DNA from: Macrophomina tecta
Taxonomy: Eukaryota > Ascomycota > Dothideomycetes > Botryosphaeriales > Botryosphaeriaceae
Length of the DNA stretch: 64,000 bases
Direction: 5' to 3'
Assembly (NCBI GenBank): GCA_024180945.1
Contig: JAKSGN010000041.1
Location: 1,364,001-1,428,000 of the forward strand
The notes under the pieces are model-generated. The model ran no database searches, was not told the origin of the DNA, and saw nothing but the letters and a program-made list of their open reading frames with translations. How positions within the stretch are numbered: position 1 is the stretch's first letter; each line of letters starts with the position of its first letter. This document shows, one piece after another, positions 1 through 9,731 of this stretch. The translations under genes and the position numbers were made by a program.

Positions 1-754
1 TCTTAGCTATAGTTACGGCTTTTAAAGAATAGAGATACTACTTTAAAGGCGCTAAATACTAAATTATAGTTTATTATAACTATAAGAACCTCTTATATTT
101 TACTACTACTAAGAAATTAAACTGACGATAAATTTAGTAGGCTAAAGAGCTAGTATTTTATAATATAAAGATTATTTATAGAAAGAAATCTAAAAATACT
201 TACGTAAATATGCTAAGTAAATAAGTTAATTATATTAAAGAAAAGCTAGGTCTATAATTCGTAATACTTAATACGTAGAAAGATAGATTTTTTATATCTA
301 CTAGTTATAGCCGCTAGCTTATAGCTATTTATAGCCTAGAATAAATATAGCTTAAGAAAGAACTAAACGACTCGCTTATTTTAGTTAGACTATTTACCCT
401 AGCGATACGCCTTAAAGGTAATAAATAGAAGTAAAAAATCTAAGAAGCCTATATAAATAATATAATAGTATAAAAAATTAGAGAGCTTAAAGACGACTCT
501 TAAGTAACTAGAAATATAGATAATATAATTTTATTTCTAGAATTAGTCTACGTTTTAGTTAAACTATAGAAAGAGCTTATAAAGAATATTTATAAAGCCC
601 TAGTATATAGTTATTAAGAAATAGATAAGATAATAAAATAAATTATAAAAAGCTACTACTTTTTAGAACTAAAAAGAATTATCTAACGAGTAGTCTCGTA
701 ATATAATCTTTATATTAGAAGTAAGACCGCGAGGTATATATTCTATAAACTACT
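1..754. repeat. RIP-degraded AT-rich repeat DNA, family not identified
   Basis: This is AT-rich sequence with almost no CA or TG dinucleotides but with CG still present, the classic residue of repeat-induced point mutation (CpA to TpA on both strands). No frame is open for more than a few dozen codons and I could not match any translation to a known domain. It directly precedes the first Gypsy LTR, so it may be the interrupted host element or an older repeat. Confidence 0.7.
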
Positions 755-1536
755 TATTACGAATTCTAGAGAAATAAGAGCTTTATAACCCTATAGATAG
801 AAAGCCTATATAAAAAAAGATATCGTAAGGGCTAAAAACCTATAGAAATAATAGAGTTATAATACCGGCGTGCCCGTACGGGAGAACTAGCCCTAAGAAA
901 AGACGGCGCGTACGAGCCTAGGCTAGATAGTAGTAGAAGCCTATACGAGAGCGACGCCTATATGGCGTAGTAAGACTACGGAAATACTAACTAGGTTAAA
1001 CTTCTATAGAAAAAGAATATTTCTAAAAAAAGAATTATAAATTCTAAAAACTAGCTTTAGACTAAAAGAAATAAATAAGAGAAAGTCGAATAACTTATAT
1101 AATCTAAGAAATAATAGTTTAGTAGTATAATACTTTTTTAACTAATATAAAAGTTAGATTCTAGAAAATAGACCTTAGCACCTAAGTTATATAAGACCTA
1201 CCGGGCCTACTAAATAACGAAGAATCGCGATTATTCTCTACTATATATAGATAATAAAGGATTTTAACTATTCTCTACTATCTATAAATTAATATAACTC
1301 TTATATAGTATATAAAAATACTTTTTAGATAGTATCTTAACCTTTATAGTTAATTTAAAGTTCTAATATAACCCTATTAGAGATAATAAGCCTAACATAT
1401 ATCGCGTACTAATATATTATATAATTACTACTATTATTTTAATTCTTTACTCTTCTCTTATTCTTTAAGATAAATTCTTTAGCTATTTAACTCTACTAGG
1501 CGATTCTAAAGCCTAGTAAAAGAGGCTACTATTATA
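755..1536 (+). repeat. Gypsy relic, left LTR
   Basis: It aligns by eye over its whole length with 3491-4280. Shared landmarks are the TTTATAACCCTATAG block just inside the start, the CGTGCCCGTACGGG-type block near 870 and the CGCGTACTAATATATTATAT block near 1404. Most differences are C/T or G/A, as RIP produces. The right boundary is where similarity stops and integrase-like sequence begins. Confidence 0.8.
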
Positions 1537-1589
1537 CTACTCTAGCCGCTACTAGTACTAAAGTACTCTTAGTAATCTATCTCGCTAGA

Positions 1590-2640
1590 CTTTATTATAG
1601 ACTTACCTAAGTTAGAAGAATCGCTTACTAAGATTAAGTATAATTTAATTCTAGTTATCGTTAATAGAATAATAAAGTATATATACTACTTACTATATCT
1701 TAAGATAATAAATATGAAAGAATTTACCTATATATTTCTTAAAATAATTCTTAGTAACTATAGATTACTAGAAGAACTTATATTAAATAGAGATTAGCTA
1801 TTTATATTTTAATTTTAGTAGACTCTTACCTACTAGCTTAGAGCTAAGTATAAGCTCTTAACTATAGTATACCCTTAAATAGATGAATAGATAGAACGAA
1901 CGAATTAAATGCTAGAATAATATCTACGCTACTATCTTAACTATACGTAAGATAACTAGGTCGAGCTATTACCGCTCGTATAGTTTACGTATAATAGCTC
2001 GAAGGTATTAGCTATATAAGAATTTTTATTCTACGCTAATTACGGGTACGAGCCTATAGCTTATAAAGAGCTAATACTAAGCAAATTTCTAGCCTAAAAA
2101 GAAATTCTTAAAGCGGACTAGCTAAAGATACTCTATAAATAATTATATCTAAATCTTAAGTTCGTAATCCTATAAATAGGTAAATACTATAATAGATAGT
2201 ATTAGAAGATACTAAAGCTAAAAAAAAGAAATAAAGTTTACCTTCTTAGAAAAAATATTAAGATAAAATAGCTAAATAATAAATTAGACTTTAAGAAAAT
2301 TAGATTATTTAAAATTAAAGAATAAATTAGAAAGATTAATTTCCGTCTTAGATTATCTAATACTATATAGATATATTCTATATTTTATATCTTACTTCTT
2401 AAACCGGTACTAGAAAATGCTATACTATTACGCTAAATAAAAGAAATACTACCGGAAAATCTAGATACTAATAAAAATATAGACTAGAATATAGAATAAG
2501 TTCTAAATAGCGGCTATATTAATAGTTAATTCTAATACCTTCTTAAATAGAAAGGAGACTAGAATAATATCTAGAAATTACTAGAACTCTACGACTATTA
2601 AGAGCTTATTAATAAGTTTTATCGCTAAAACCTAGATTAA
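1590..2640 (+). pseudogene. Gypsy integrase plus chromodomain relic
   Basis: The + strand reading recalls the Gypsy/chromovirus integrase core (LDFI.DLPK-like start, DR.TKY.HYLP-like block, EELISDRD-like block near 1770-1795). It continues through the QTDGQTERTN block, then the linker ending in ISLLEPA-like sequence near 2400, and a chromodomain (YLLKWKG core near 2535-2565, then a YDYxELINKFYR-like end near 2610). In-frame TAG/TAA fall where the family has Q or W codons, matching RIP. No frame is continuously open. Confidence 0.8.
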
Positions 2641-2824
2641 CTAACACCGCCAACTCGTTATATACGAAGAACCTAAAATCGAAGTTAGAAAATAAAGATA
2701 ACTGCGCATAATTAACTAAACTAAAATCTTCGAGAGGCATAGAACCCAAACTAATACTAGAAGATCTAATAGACTAGAATAACCTTATAATATTATTAGC
2801 TAAGGTATTACTACGTAAACACTT

Positions 2825-3125
2825 TAGCGATTATTTTTTCTTAGTATTCTTAGGATTAACTAGATCTCTAGCCTTACGAGTAGCCTCTAGGCGATCTAAT
2901 TTCTTAAGATTTTTAATAGACTATATCTTCTTATTTAGTATTAAGCTACTATAACGCTATAATAGAATCTTCTACTTATAAAAACGCTCTAAGCGAGACG
3001 AGGTAATACGTAGCTTAAATATTAGCTTAGAGATAGTATCTAAAGTCTCTATCTTATTAGTAGTAACCTTCGTAATAGTATACTTAAGACGAATAACTAG
3101 AAAAAAAGAGTTAGAACTAGTTAAA
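2825..3125 (-). pseudogene. Antisense reading frame between chromodomain and right LTR of the Gypsy relic
   Basis: On the minus strand one frame stays largely open for about 90 codons, with stops only at positions explainable as RIP-mutated Q codons. The translation is lysine/arginine-rich and helical, including the segment KKLDRLEATRKARDL near 2850-2910. In DNA this AT-rich such openness is unusual. It may be the remnant of an extra antisense ORF carried by this retrotransposon family. I do not recognise the protein. Confidence 0.45.
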
Positions 3126-3490
3126 AAAAGATAAAGAAAACTTATAATTACTCTTCTTCGCGCTACTAGTATTATAGTAGATATTACTATAATAGGTATA
3201 CTCTCTATAGCGTAAATATCCTAAAGTAATATAATATATTACGGGCTTACCCTTCTCCTCTAATAAAAGATACCGAGCGTAAAAAATCGGTATATTAAAG
3301 TTTAGAAGTATATATAAAGAATTAATCTTTATACTAAGAAACTTATACTTAACCTACTACTTATTACGCTTACGTTTAGGAGGTATTATAGAAAAGACTT
3401 ATAAGAAAAAGAAATAAAATAATAAGAGAAGTCTAAGATATAAACGAATAAATAAATCTTTAGGCCGAAGATTCTTAAGAGAAAAGATAG

Positions 3491-4280
3491 TATTACGAAC
3501 CCTAGAATATAAGGGCTTTATAACCCTATAGGCGAAAAGCCCGTACGAAAAAAGATATCGTAGGGGCTAGAAACTTATAAGAATAATAGAGTTATACTAC
3601 TAGTACGCCCGTACGGGAAAACTAGCCTCGAGAAAAGATAGCGTATACGAGCCTAAATAAGATAGTAATAAAAGCCTATATAAAAGCGATATTTATATAG
3701 TATAGTAAGACTATGGGAATACTAACTAGATTAAACTCCCGTAGAGAAAGAATATCTATAAAAAAAAAGATTATAGATTCTAGAAGCTAACTTTAGACTA
3801 GAGAAATAAATAGAATAAAGTTAGATAAACTTATATAGTCTAAGAAATGATAGTTTAGTAGTAGAATATTTTTTTAACTGATATAAGAAGTCGGATTCTA
3901 GAAAATAGATATTAGCGTCTAAGTTACATATAGTCTATCCGACCTACTTATAGATTAGAAGACTTGGTAAAGATCTAACTCTTAGAATAATCTAATACTA
4001 TAACTAATCTAATAGTCGTTTTAATTTATAGATTATTATAACTTTTCTATAGTATATAGATATACTCTTTAGATAGTATTTTAATCTTTATAATTAATTT
4101 AAAGTTCTAATATAATCCTATTAGAGGTAATAAGCCTAATACGTATCGCGTACTAATATATTATATAATTACTACTATTGTTCTAATTCTTTACCCTTCT
4201 CTTATTTTTTAAGGTAAACCCTTTAGCTATCTAATCCTACTAGGTGATTCTAAAGTCTAGTAGAAGAGGCCGCCGTTATA
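3491..4280 (+). repeat. Gypsy relic, right LTR
   Basis: This is the second copy of the ~785 bp LTR described at 755-1536. It ends where Copia RNase H-like sequence begins at about 4281, so the Gypsy element directly abuts, and probably interrupts, a Copia element. Confidence 0.8.
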
Positions 4281-5634
4281 TTCTAGAATACTATAAAGCC
4301 CTTAGTTATCTATAGGGCTATATAAAAGAAATATAGAATTATAGCTTAAAACTAGATCTAGTTAATTAATCTAAATTCCTATCTATAAAAGGCTATAGTA
4401 ACTCGGATTAAAGAAGTAATTTAATTAGAAAATTAATCTTAGATTATATATTTACTATAGAATAAGGCTAAAATAAAATAGTACTAAGCTAGCTATCTAA
4501 ACTATAAAAAACTATAGCTATAAGTAGCTACGAGGCTAAATATATAGCTTATAAAAAGATAGTAAAAGAACTTTTTTATATAAAGAATATTTTTAAAGAA
4601 ATACCTTTCTATATTAAAAGCCTATTTAAACTAGTTAAATATATATATACGAATAGCTAATCGGCTATAGAACTAGCCGGTAATTTCTTATATTATACTA
4701 GAACTAAGTATATTAATATAAGGTACTATTTTATAAGGAACTATATAAATAAAGAAAAAATAGAACTTTACTACTTTTCTACTAAGTCTCTTATTACTAA
4801 CGGACTAACTAAGCTAATTAATAGTTCTAAATAGTAAAAACTTCTAAAGAATATTAGTCTTATAAAGTCCTAGTAATAGTCTTTATAAAAGACTAAAAAA
4901 AGACCCTATATATATCTAATAAATAAATAATAGATTACTTACTATAAGTCTAACTATAAGGGTACTAAATTACTTATATTTACCTATATATACCGGTTCT
5001 AAATTATATAATAAACTGAATATAAAATTAAAATTGCAAATTCCTTATAATGCTTATAAAAGCTTAGGGGGGTATATTAAATATTAATAAGTAAGCTTAT
5101 ATAAGCGTAGCTTATTAATATATTACCTTAGGTGTTAGAATACTATCTAAGGTATATAATAAATATATCTTAGAGTTATAGTAGTAGTAAAACCACGGTA
5201 GTAAACTAAGGTAGTAAAATTTACTACCCTATTTTACTAACTAATAAGTAAATAGGTATAGCCCCTACTAAAATTTCTTTTATATATTATAAAAGTTTAA
5301 CCATTTCCAAATATTATAATATAAAAATTATATAAAATAAATAAGAATTAGGGCTAGAATCTTATTTCTTATAAATTACCTTCATTAGATTTCTAATATG
5401 GTATATCTAGAAGAATCTAATTATATAAGAAATACCTATATATAAAGAACTCTAGATAGTACCGTAGCTTCATTCTTTAAGACGTGCAATACTAATAAAT
5501 AGGATATAAGCTAATAAAAGCTTTATTTTATATCTTTATCTCCCCTCTTATCTTTCTTTATTAAATCTCTTACCTACTTCTCTTTTAGAGAATTATCTCC
5601 TTCCGACTACTTACTAGGCTGTATTATCTATAAT
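4281..5634 (+). mobile_element. RIP-degraded Copia retrotransposon, 3' part (RNase H and 3' LTR)
   Basis: The + strand frame reads as the C-terminal part of Copia pol. A GYSDSDW-type block lies near 4391-4412 and an ISSYEAKYIA block (family consensus SSCEAEY) at about 4520-4549. A NQSAIELAG-type block lies near 4650-4680 and a RTKYINIRYYFIR block (consensus RTKHIDIRYHFIR) near 4700-4740. A polypurine run (TTAGGGGGG) at about 5064-5072 marks the 3' LTR start near 5075 (TATTAAATATT, as expected from TGTTGAATATT). The LTR end near 5634 is uncertain. The upstream Copia parts are absent or replaced by the Gypsy relic. Confidence 0.85.
5075..5634 (+). repeat. Copia 3' LTR (end uncertain)
   Basis: It starts immediately after the polypurine tract and runs through AT-rich, RIP-depleted sequence. 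No second copy lies in the window to fix its ends. The proposed right end is where base composition changes from AT-rich to mixed. Confidence 0.55.
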
Positions 5635-5640
5635 ATAGCT

Positions 5641-6323
5641 TAGTAATCCTCCACCCAAGCCTCAGCGCTTTACACTAAGAAGCAGCTTAAGGAGGCCCTA
5701 AGGGAGAAATAGAACCGACTTATAGTAGAAGACTATAATACCTGCATTCTTAACAAGCAGGAACGGCTTATGTCCGTGATCTAGGCAAGGGGTGGACTAA
5801 CTAGACACTAGCTAGTACCTTATTAATTCGAATCTCCTTCTTTTTGCCTTGAATCTGTGAGAATTCCAGGCCATTTGACGCACCTTTAGGTGAGGTAAGA
5901 GGACCCTGCAATTGCCGGAGACCCTTCTCGTACAAAAAACTACTTTGGAGGGCGCGCCGGTATCAGAAAAGAGTTGAGTTCGTTCGGATATCTACAACAT
6001 ACACGCCATGAGCTGTGTGGCAAACCCCCGCCCATCCAGCCTAGTCCAGTCCCGTCCAGAGACCGGCTGACCCACCAATCTATACATCGGGACACCGAAG
6101 CAAAAGAAAAACTCCACATGCACTTCGTGAAGGCTCCCCGGCCTTCCCCATCCCAAAGCTAGTCGTCATGAATAGTACAAGTAAATATGATTTGCGGCGA
6201 TGTTGCTGTGTGGGATATCAAAAAAATGGGGAATCACTCGTCTGACCATTTCGTTTTCAGACTTGCAACCCAGTTCAAATGTTCGTCAATCTTTATTTCG
6301 CAGAAATGCGTGAGCGCTTGCCC
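5641..6323. other. Boundary between RIP block and gene space, with a decayed reading frame
   Basis: From about 5656 to 5805 one + strand frame reads as a lysine/glutamine-rich peptide (KKQLKEALREK, a TAG, then NRLIVEDYNTCILNKQERL). It is interrupted by two TAG codons that could both be CAG before a C-to-T change. It looks like a transposase or repeat ORF fragment that was only lightly mutated, but I cannot name it. From 5810 to 6323 I see no gene. This stretch is probably the 3' flank of the carrier gene that follows on the minus strand. Confidence 0.4.
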
Positions 6324-8089
6324 TCAGAACTCGCCACCTCCGCTACCACCCATCATTGCGGCACCCCATACACCAACAAGGCCCCAGAATCCGACTCTCC
6401 AGCCCCGCACCAGGCCCGGGACACCCTGGCCCTTGTTGACCTTCTGTTGCTGGTACCTGACCACACCGGCTGGTGTAGTCCGCGCAACGGGCGGGGCACC
6501 AGGGCCTGGTCCAGTGCTTCCCTCCTCGCGCACGATGTACCACATGGTACCCAATAAGCCACGGTAAGGGCCAATGTCGACGACAGTGGGAAGGGGTTCC
6601 GGCTCCAAGGTAGTCCGCTTGGTTGGGCTACGAGAGCGAGAGGGTCGTGATGAAGATGAAGAGCGGAAGGTAGTGTGGGCAGAGAAGTTGGCCTGGCGGG
6701 CGGCATGCTCGGTGAGCATTGCGGCTTGACCACGGCGGAGGACGGTTTCCAGAGGAAGCTTGACAAAGAGCTCAGTTGCCGAGGAGAGAAAAGTGTAGAT
6801 AGAGTAGGTAGCGGGAGTGAGGACTGGGTCAATGTGGAGAGAGGAGCGGAGGAAAATCGGTGTTGATGCGGAGATAAAGGTGGGAATTGTGGAATGGAGG
6901 AGTGTAATAGGGAGAAGAGATCCCGGAACAGTCAGGGTAGGTAGAGATCGCAGGTTCGGAAGTATTGCGCGGGGCGATATGGTGTGAGGGGTGACGAGAA
7001 GTCTGGGGGGCGTTAGTAGATGAGCTTTCAAATGATAAAGCCGAGCTCTTGTGTTGGACAGCTCACCGTGTGCGGACCATGTCTAGCGGAGCCAACACAA
7101 GGCCTGTGATGCCGGCTGCAGCCACTGCGACAGCCAGACTCGTAATGGGATTTGGGCTGTCCACGATATCCAGTCCACCTCCGCCCACGCCGTAGCCGCC
7201 CAGCAAGCCTGGGTCAGGCACATTGAGCAGTGCTGAAAGCAGACTCCGCATCCATGTCTCAATGGTCTTAAGAAGGAAGTTGTAAACGAAGGTAGAATTT
7301 GTACCCTTCCATACTCCCCAAGCGCCTTCCTTGGTCCATAGCTGGGAGAGGACTTCCAGCAGGGAGTCAGAACGCTTCAAGTCCAACTTGTAGGGATGCT
7401 TTAGCGTTGGCTTCGGCGGGGCATTACGGGCTGTAGATCGACGGCGCGGAGAGCGGGAATCCGAAGGCGATGCCGGCGACAGATTTGAGCGAGGTGCGGT
7501 GGACGAGAAATATGAGGCAGAGTCGTCACCAGAGTCGGAGTCGGAAAACTGCACCCTATGGTAAGCCAGGACACCAAACAAGGAAAGAGGTCGCATGCAG
7601 AGAATAAAGTACCTCAGCATAGCGGGCGCGGGCTGCGGCAGCAGCGCGTTTCCTCGCGTCATCGGGATCCAGCCGCCCGCTCTGTTCTTCTAGCCGGGGC
7701 GAGTGCAGCTGTAGCACCGTCTTCGCGACCTCGAAGGGCTGGGCAAAGAGCACTGATGTGTAGTTCCAAACAGCCTGATCGAGCAGCTTCTTTGCCATCT
7801 CGGCGACGGTCGGGCTCCCGTCGCCCAAGCTAAGGTCAACGCCATAGTCGAGGTCGCTCAAGATATCTCGTGCCTGCGAGCCGAAGCTGGGCTTGGGGGA
7901 TGACGCGGAGGGTTTTGCTGACGGCGAGACGCGCGGGGCGGCAGTGGGAACAGGGTCATTGGGCAGGCCGATGGAAGGTGGTATGTAGTACGGGCGCAGC
8001 GGATTGGGCTGGTCGCGGGAGGTGGCCATGAGGGGTTGGAGCGCGTAGTCTGCGCGGGCGTGGTAGATGTTGTCGTCGGCGGAATGCAT
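6324..8089 (-). CDS. ugo1: Mitochondrial outer-membrane fusion protein Ugo1 (modified carrier family)
   Basis: Three exons (8089-7613, 7548-7067, 7002-6324) give 545 residues. Ugo1 is a divergent solute-carrier-family protein of the mitochondrial outer membrane. In yeast it links the fusion GTPases Fzo1 and Mgm1. The N-terminus has the RPYYIPPSIG stretch typical of Ugo1 orthologues. Three carrier signatures are visible, PFEVAK at the end of exon 1, PLDMVRTR at the end of exon 2 and PLETVLRR in exon 3, so the carrier repeats are kept although the protein is not a normal transporter. Both introns are short (about 64 bp) and preserve the frame. The start at 8089 is the longest plausible. A second in-frame ATG at 8029 would also keep the RPYY region. 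It is divergent from the ferredoxin gene. Confidence 0.85.
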
Positions 8090-8298
8090 GACGACGGCAG
8101 ACGGGATGTGCTTGGCCTGGTGGTGTGGCTTGCGTGCAGAAGCTTGACTTTCCAGCGAATCGCCGTGCTCCGAACCGCATGAAATAATCCAGCCAGCGCC
8201 GATCGCGTCTCGCGCTGAACGCCGCCCACCCGCTCCATTCACTTCCTTCCATTGCCCTCGACAATCTCGCTGGTCCGTCGCCATCACCGTCTGCAGCC
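8090..8298. promoter_or_regulatory. Shared divergent promoter of ugo1 and the mitochondrial ferredoxin gene
   Basis: Only about 209 bp separate the two start codons, which face away from each other. Both products act in mitochondria, so co-expression is plausible. I could not identify a specific factor site. Confidence 0.5.
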
Positions 8299-9115
8299 AT
8301 GCCGTCTTCTTCCTGCGCGATGCGCACTCTCCTTCGCGCCTCCGCCCCACGTACCCGCCCGGCCGCTGCCAGCGCGCAGACATCATGGCGAAGATTTGTG
8401 CAGACAGCGCCGACCTCCGCCACGCCTATGGCACCCGCACGCCAATTGTCGCGGATATTTAGAGCCCAGGTGTGCCCGAGAATGACGGTCTTTTCCCAAT
8501 TTGCACCCTCGAGGAGGAAGTTTTCCACTACGCCTGCGCAGCAACATGGTCATCTCCACACTCCGAAGCCGGGCGAAGAGTAAGCCTCTGAGAGTCGAGG
8601 GTCGACTTGCATAAACCGTATGGATTTACGAGGAAAAGATGCTGATTTGACAACCCCGACATAGGCGGCATGTGACGTTCATTGACAAGGATGGCGACGA
8701 GCAAACCTTCGAGGTTGCCGACGGCGATAACCTGCTTGATATTGCCCAGGCCAACGATATTGAGATGGAAGGTACATGGGACCCTTTTACTTGCAGGTCT
8801 TGGATACACGCCGAGCTTTGCAATTGAGGCATGGCCGTATATTTGGACACCGCTGACTCAATTTACTTTGCAGGTGCATGCGGCGGTTCCTGCGCGTGCA
8901 GCACTTGCCATGTCATAGTTGAGGACAGCGACATGTACGACCGTATGGAGGAGCCCGATGACGATGAGAACGACATGCTTGACCTTGCATTCGGACTTAC
9001 CGAGACCAGCCGGCTGGGGTGCCAGGTCAAGATGAGCAAAGAGTTAGACGGGCTTCGCGTTAGGTTGCCGAGCATGACGCGGAATCTCCAAGCCAGTGAT
9101 TTTGCCGACAAATAA
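8299..9115 (+). CDS. yah1: Mitochondrial [2Fe-2S] ferredoxin (adrenodoxin/Yah1 type)
   Basis: Three exons (8299-8579, 8665-8771, 8874-9115) give 209 residues. Yah1-type ferredoxins carry electrons from ferredoxin reductase to iron-sulfur cluster assembly and to heme A and ubiquinone synthesis in the mitochondrial matrix. The first ~110 residues are rich in Arg, Ser and Ala with no acidic residues, a matrix-targeting presequence ending near the FSTTPAQQ segment. The core begins with RHVTFIDKDG. The cluster ligands are Cys132, Cys138, Cys141 (C-x5-C-x2-C within CGGSCACSTC) and Cys179 in RLGCQV. An acidic helix (EEPDDDENDML) matches the reductase-docking face. The length fits, with a rather long presequence. 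The intron before the cluster motif splits a Gly codon. Confidence 0.93.
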
Positions 9116-9731
9116 ATAAGGGCCGTGTCGGGTATGAGGATATATGAGGCTACGGCCTGTGCCACGCGCGCGGAAGTGGGATGAAAGACATTTCGCTGGA
9201 TTACCCGAGGGCCATGTCGGAATTGAGGATCATCACTGTAATGTATCAATGACAGGGAGGAGGATGACTACATCGCGGTACCAAAGGCGCTACGGTCATG
9301 CCATGGACGAACAGCTTGGGTCTTAGACGGACTGTGTACTATATGTGCAGGTGTTCGGCACCTTTATGAATATACATACAAAAACAACTACACTCCATTT
9401 ATTCTAGCGAGAAGAAGAGTGCCGTTGCTGCATGCTTGCGCATCAATCTTCTCCTCTGTCTGGTCAGGGCAAAGACGGAGAGTTTGTTTTGGTGAACAAG
9501 TAATTTTTGGCGGGGGCGGGGCGGAGCGGAGCGGCTTGGCATGCAGCTCTCTCCGAAAGGCGGTGACGAGGGCGCGGAACCCGAAGCGGGCAGCGACGTC
9601 GATTTGGCATCTACGCGCAGCTGCTCCACCATCGCATCTGACTTTCGGTCGCGCAATGCCACACCCTTGAACACCCCTGCCTCCGAGACTCAGCTCCTTT
9701 CAGTCACCCATACCCGCGGCCCACATTCACC
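9116..9731. other. Intergenic: ferredoxin 3' end and AP-1 mu upstream region
   Basis: I see no conserved reading frame here. Short overlapping ORFs on both strands look like chance openings in GC-rich sequence. The last ~100 bases before 9732 are C/T-rich, as in many fungal promoters and leaders. Confidence 0.6.

Larger units (their letters stand above)
755..4280 (+). mobile_element. RIP-degraded, internally deleted Gypsy (chromovirus) LTR retrotransposon
   Basis: Two similar ~785 bp direct repeats (about 755-1536 and 3491-4280) flank an internal region of about 1.95 kb. The + strand translation reads as a Gypsy integrase once TAG/TAA are read as RIP-mutated CAG/TGG/CAA. An integrase-core start lies near 1590-1720, the PQTDGQTERTN-type block near 1866-1930 and the GPF/Y-like linker near 2210-2400. 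A chromodomain with the LKWKG-type core follows at about 2500-2630. Gag, protease, reverse transcriptase and RNase H are missing, so the element has lost most of pol between LTR 1 and the integrase. Both LTRs start TATTACGAA, as expected for a RIP-mutated TGTTACGAA. No target-site duplication could be recognised. The element is dead. Confidence 0.85.

Noticed and set aside
750..4285. 5-bp target duplication around the Gypsy relic
   Set aside because: The flanking pentamers (CTACT and TTCTA) do not match. RIP or rearrangement may have erased it, so none is claimed.
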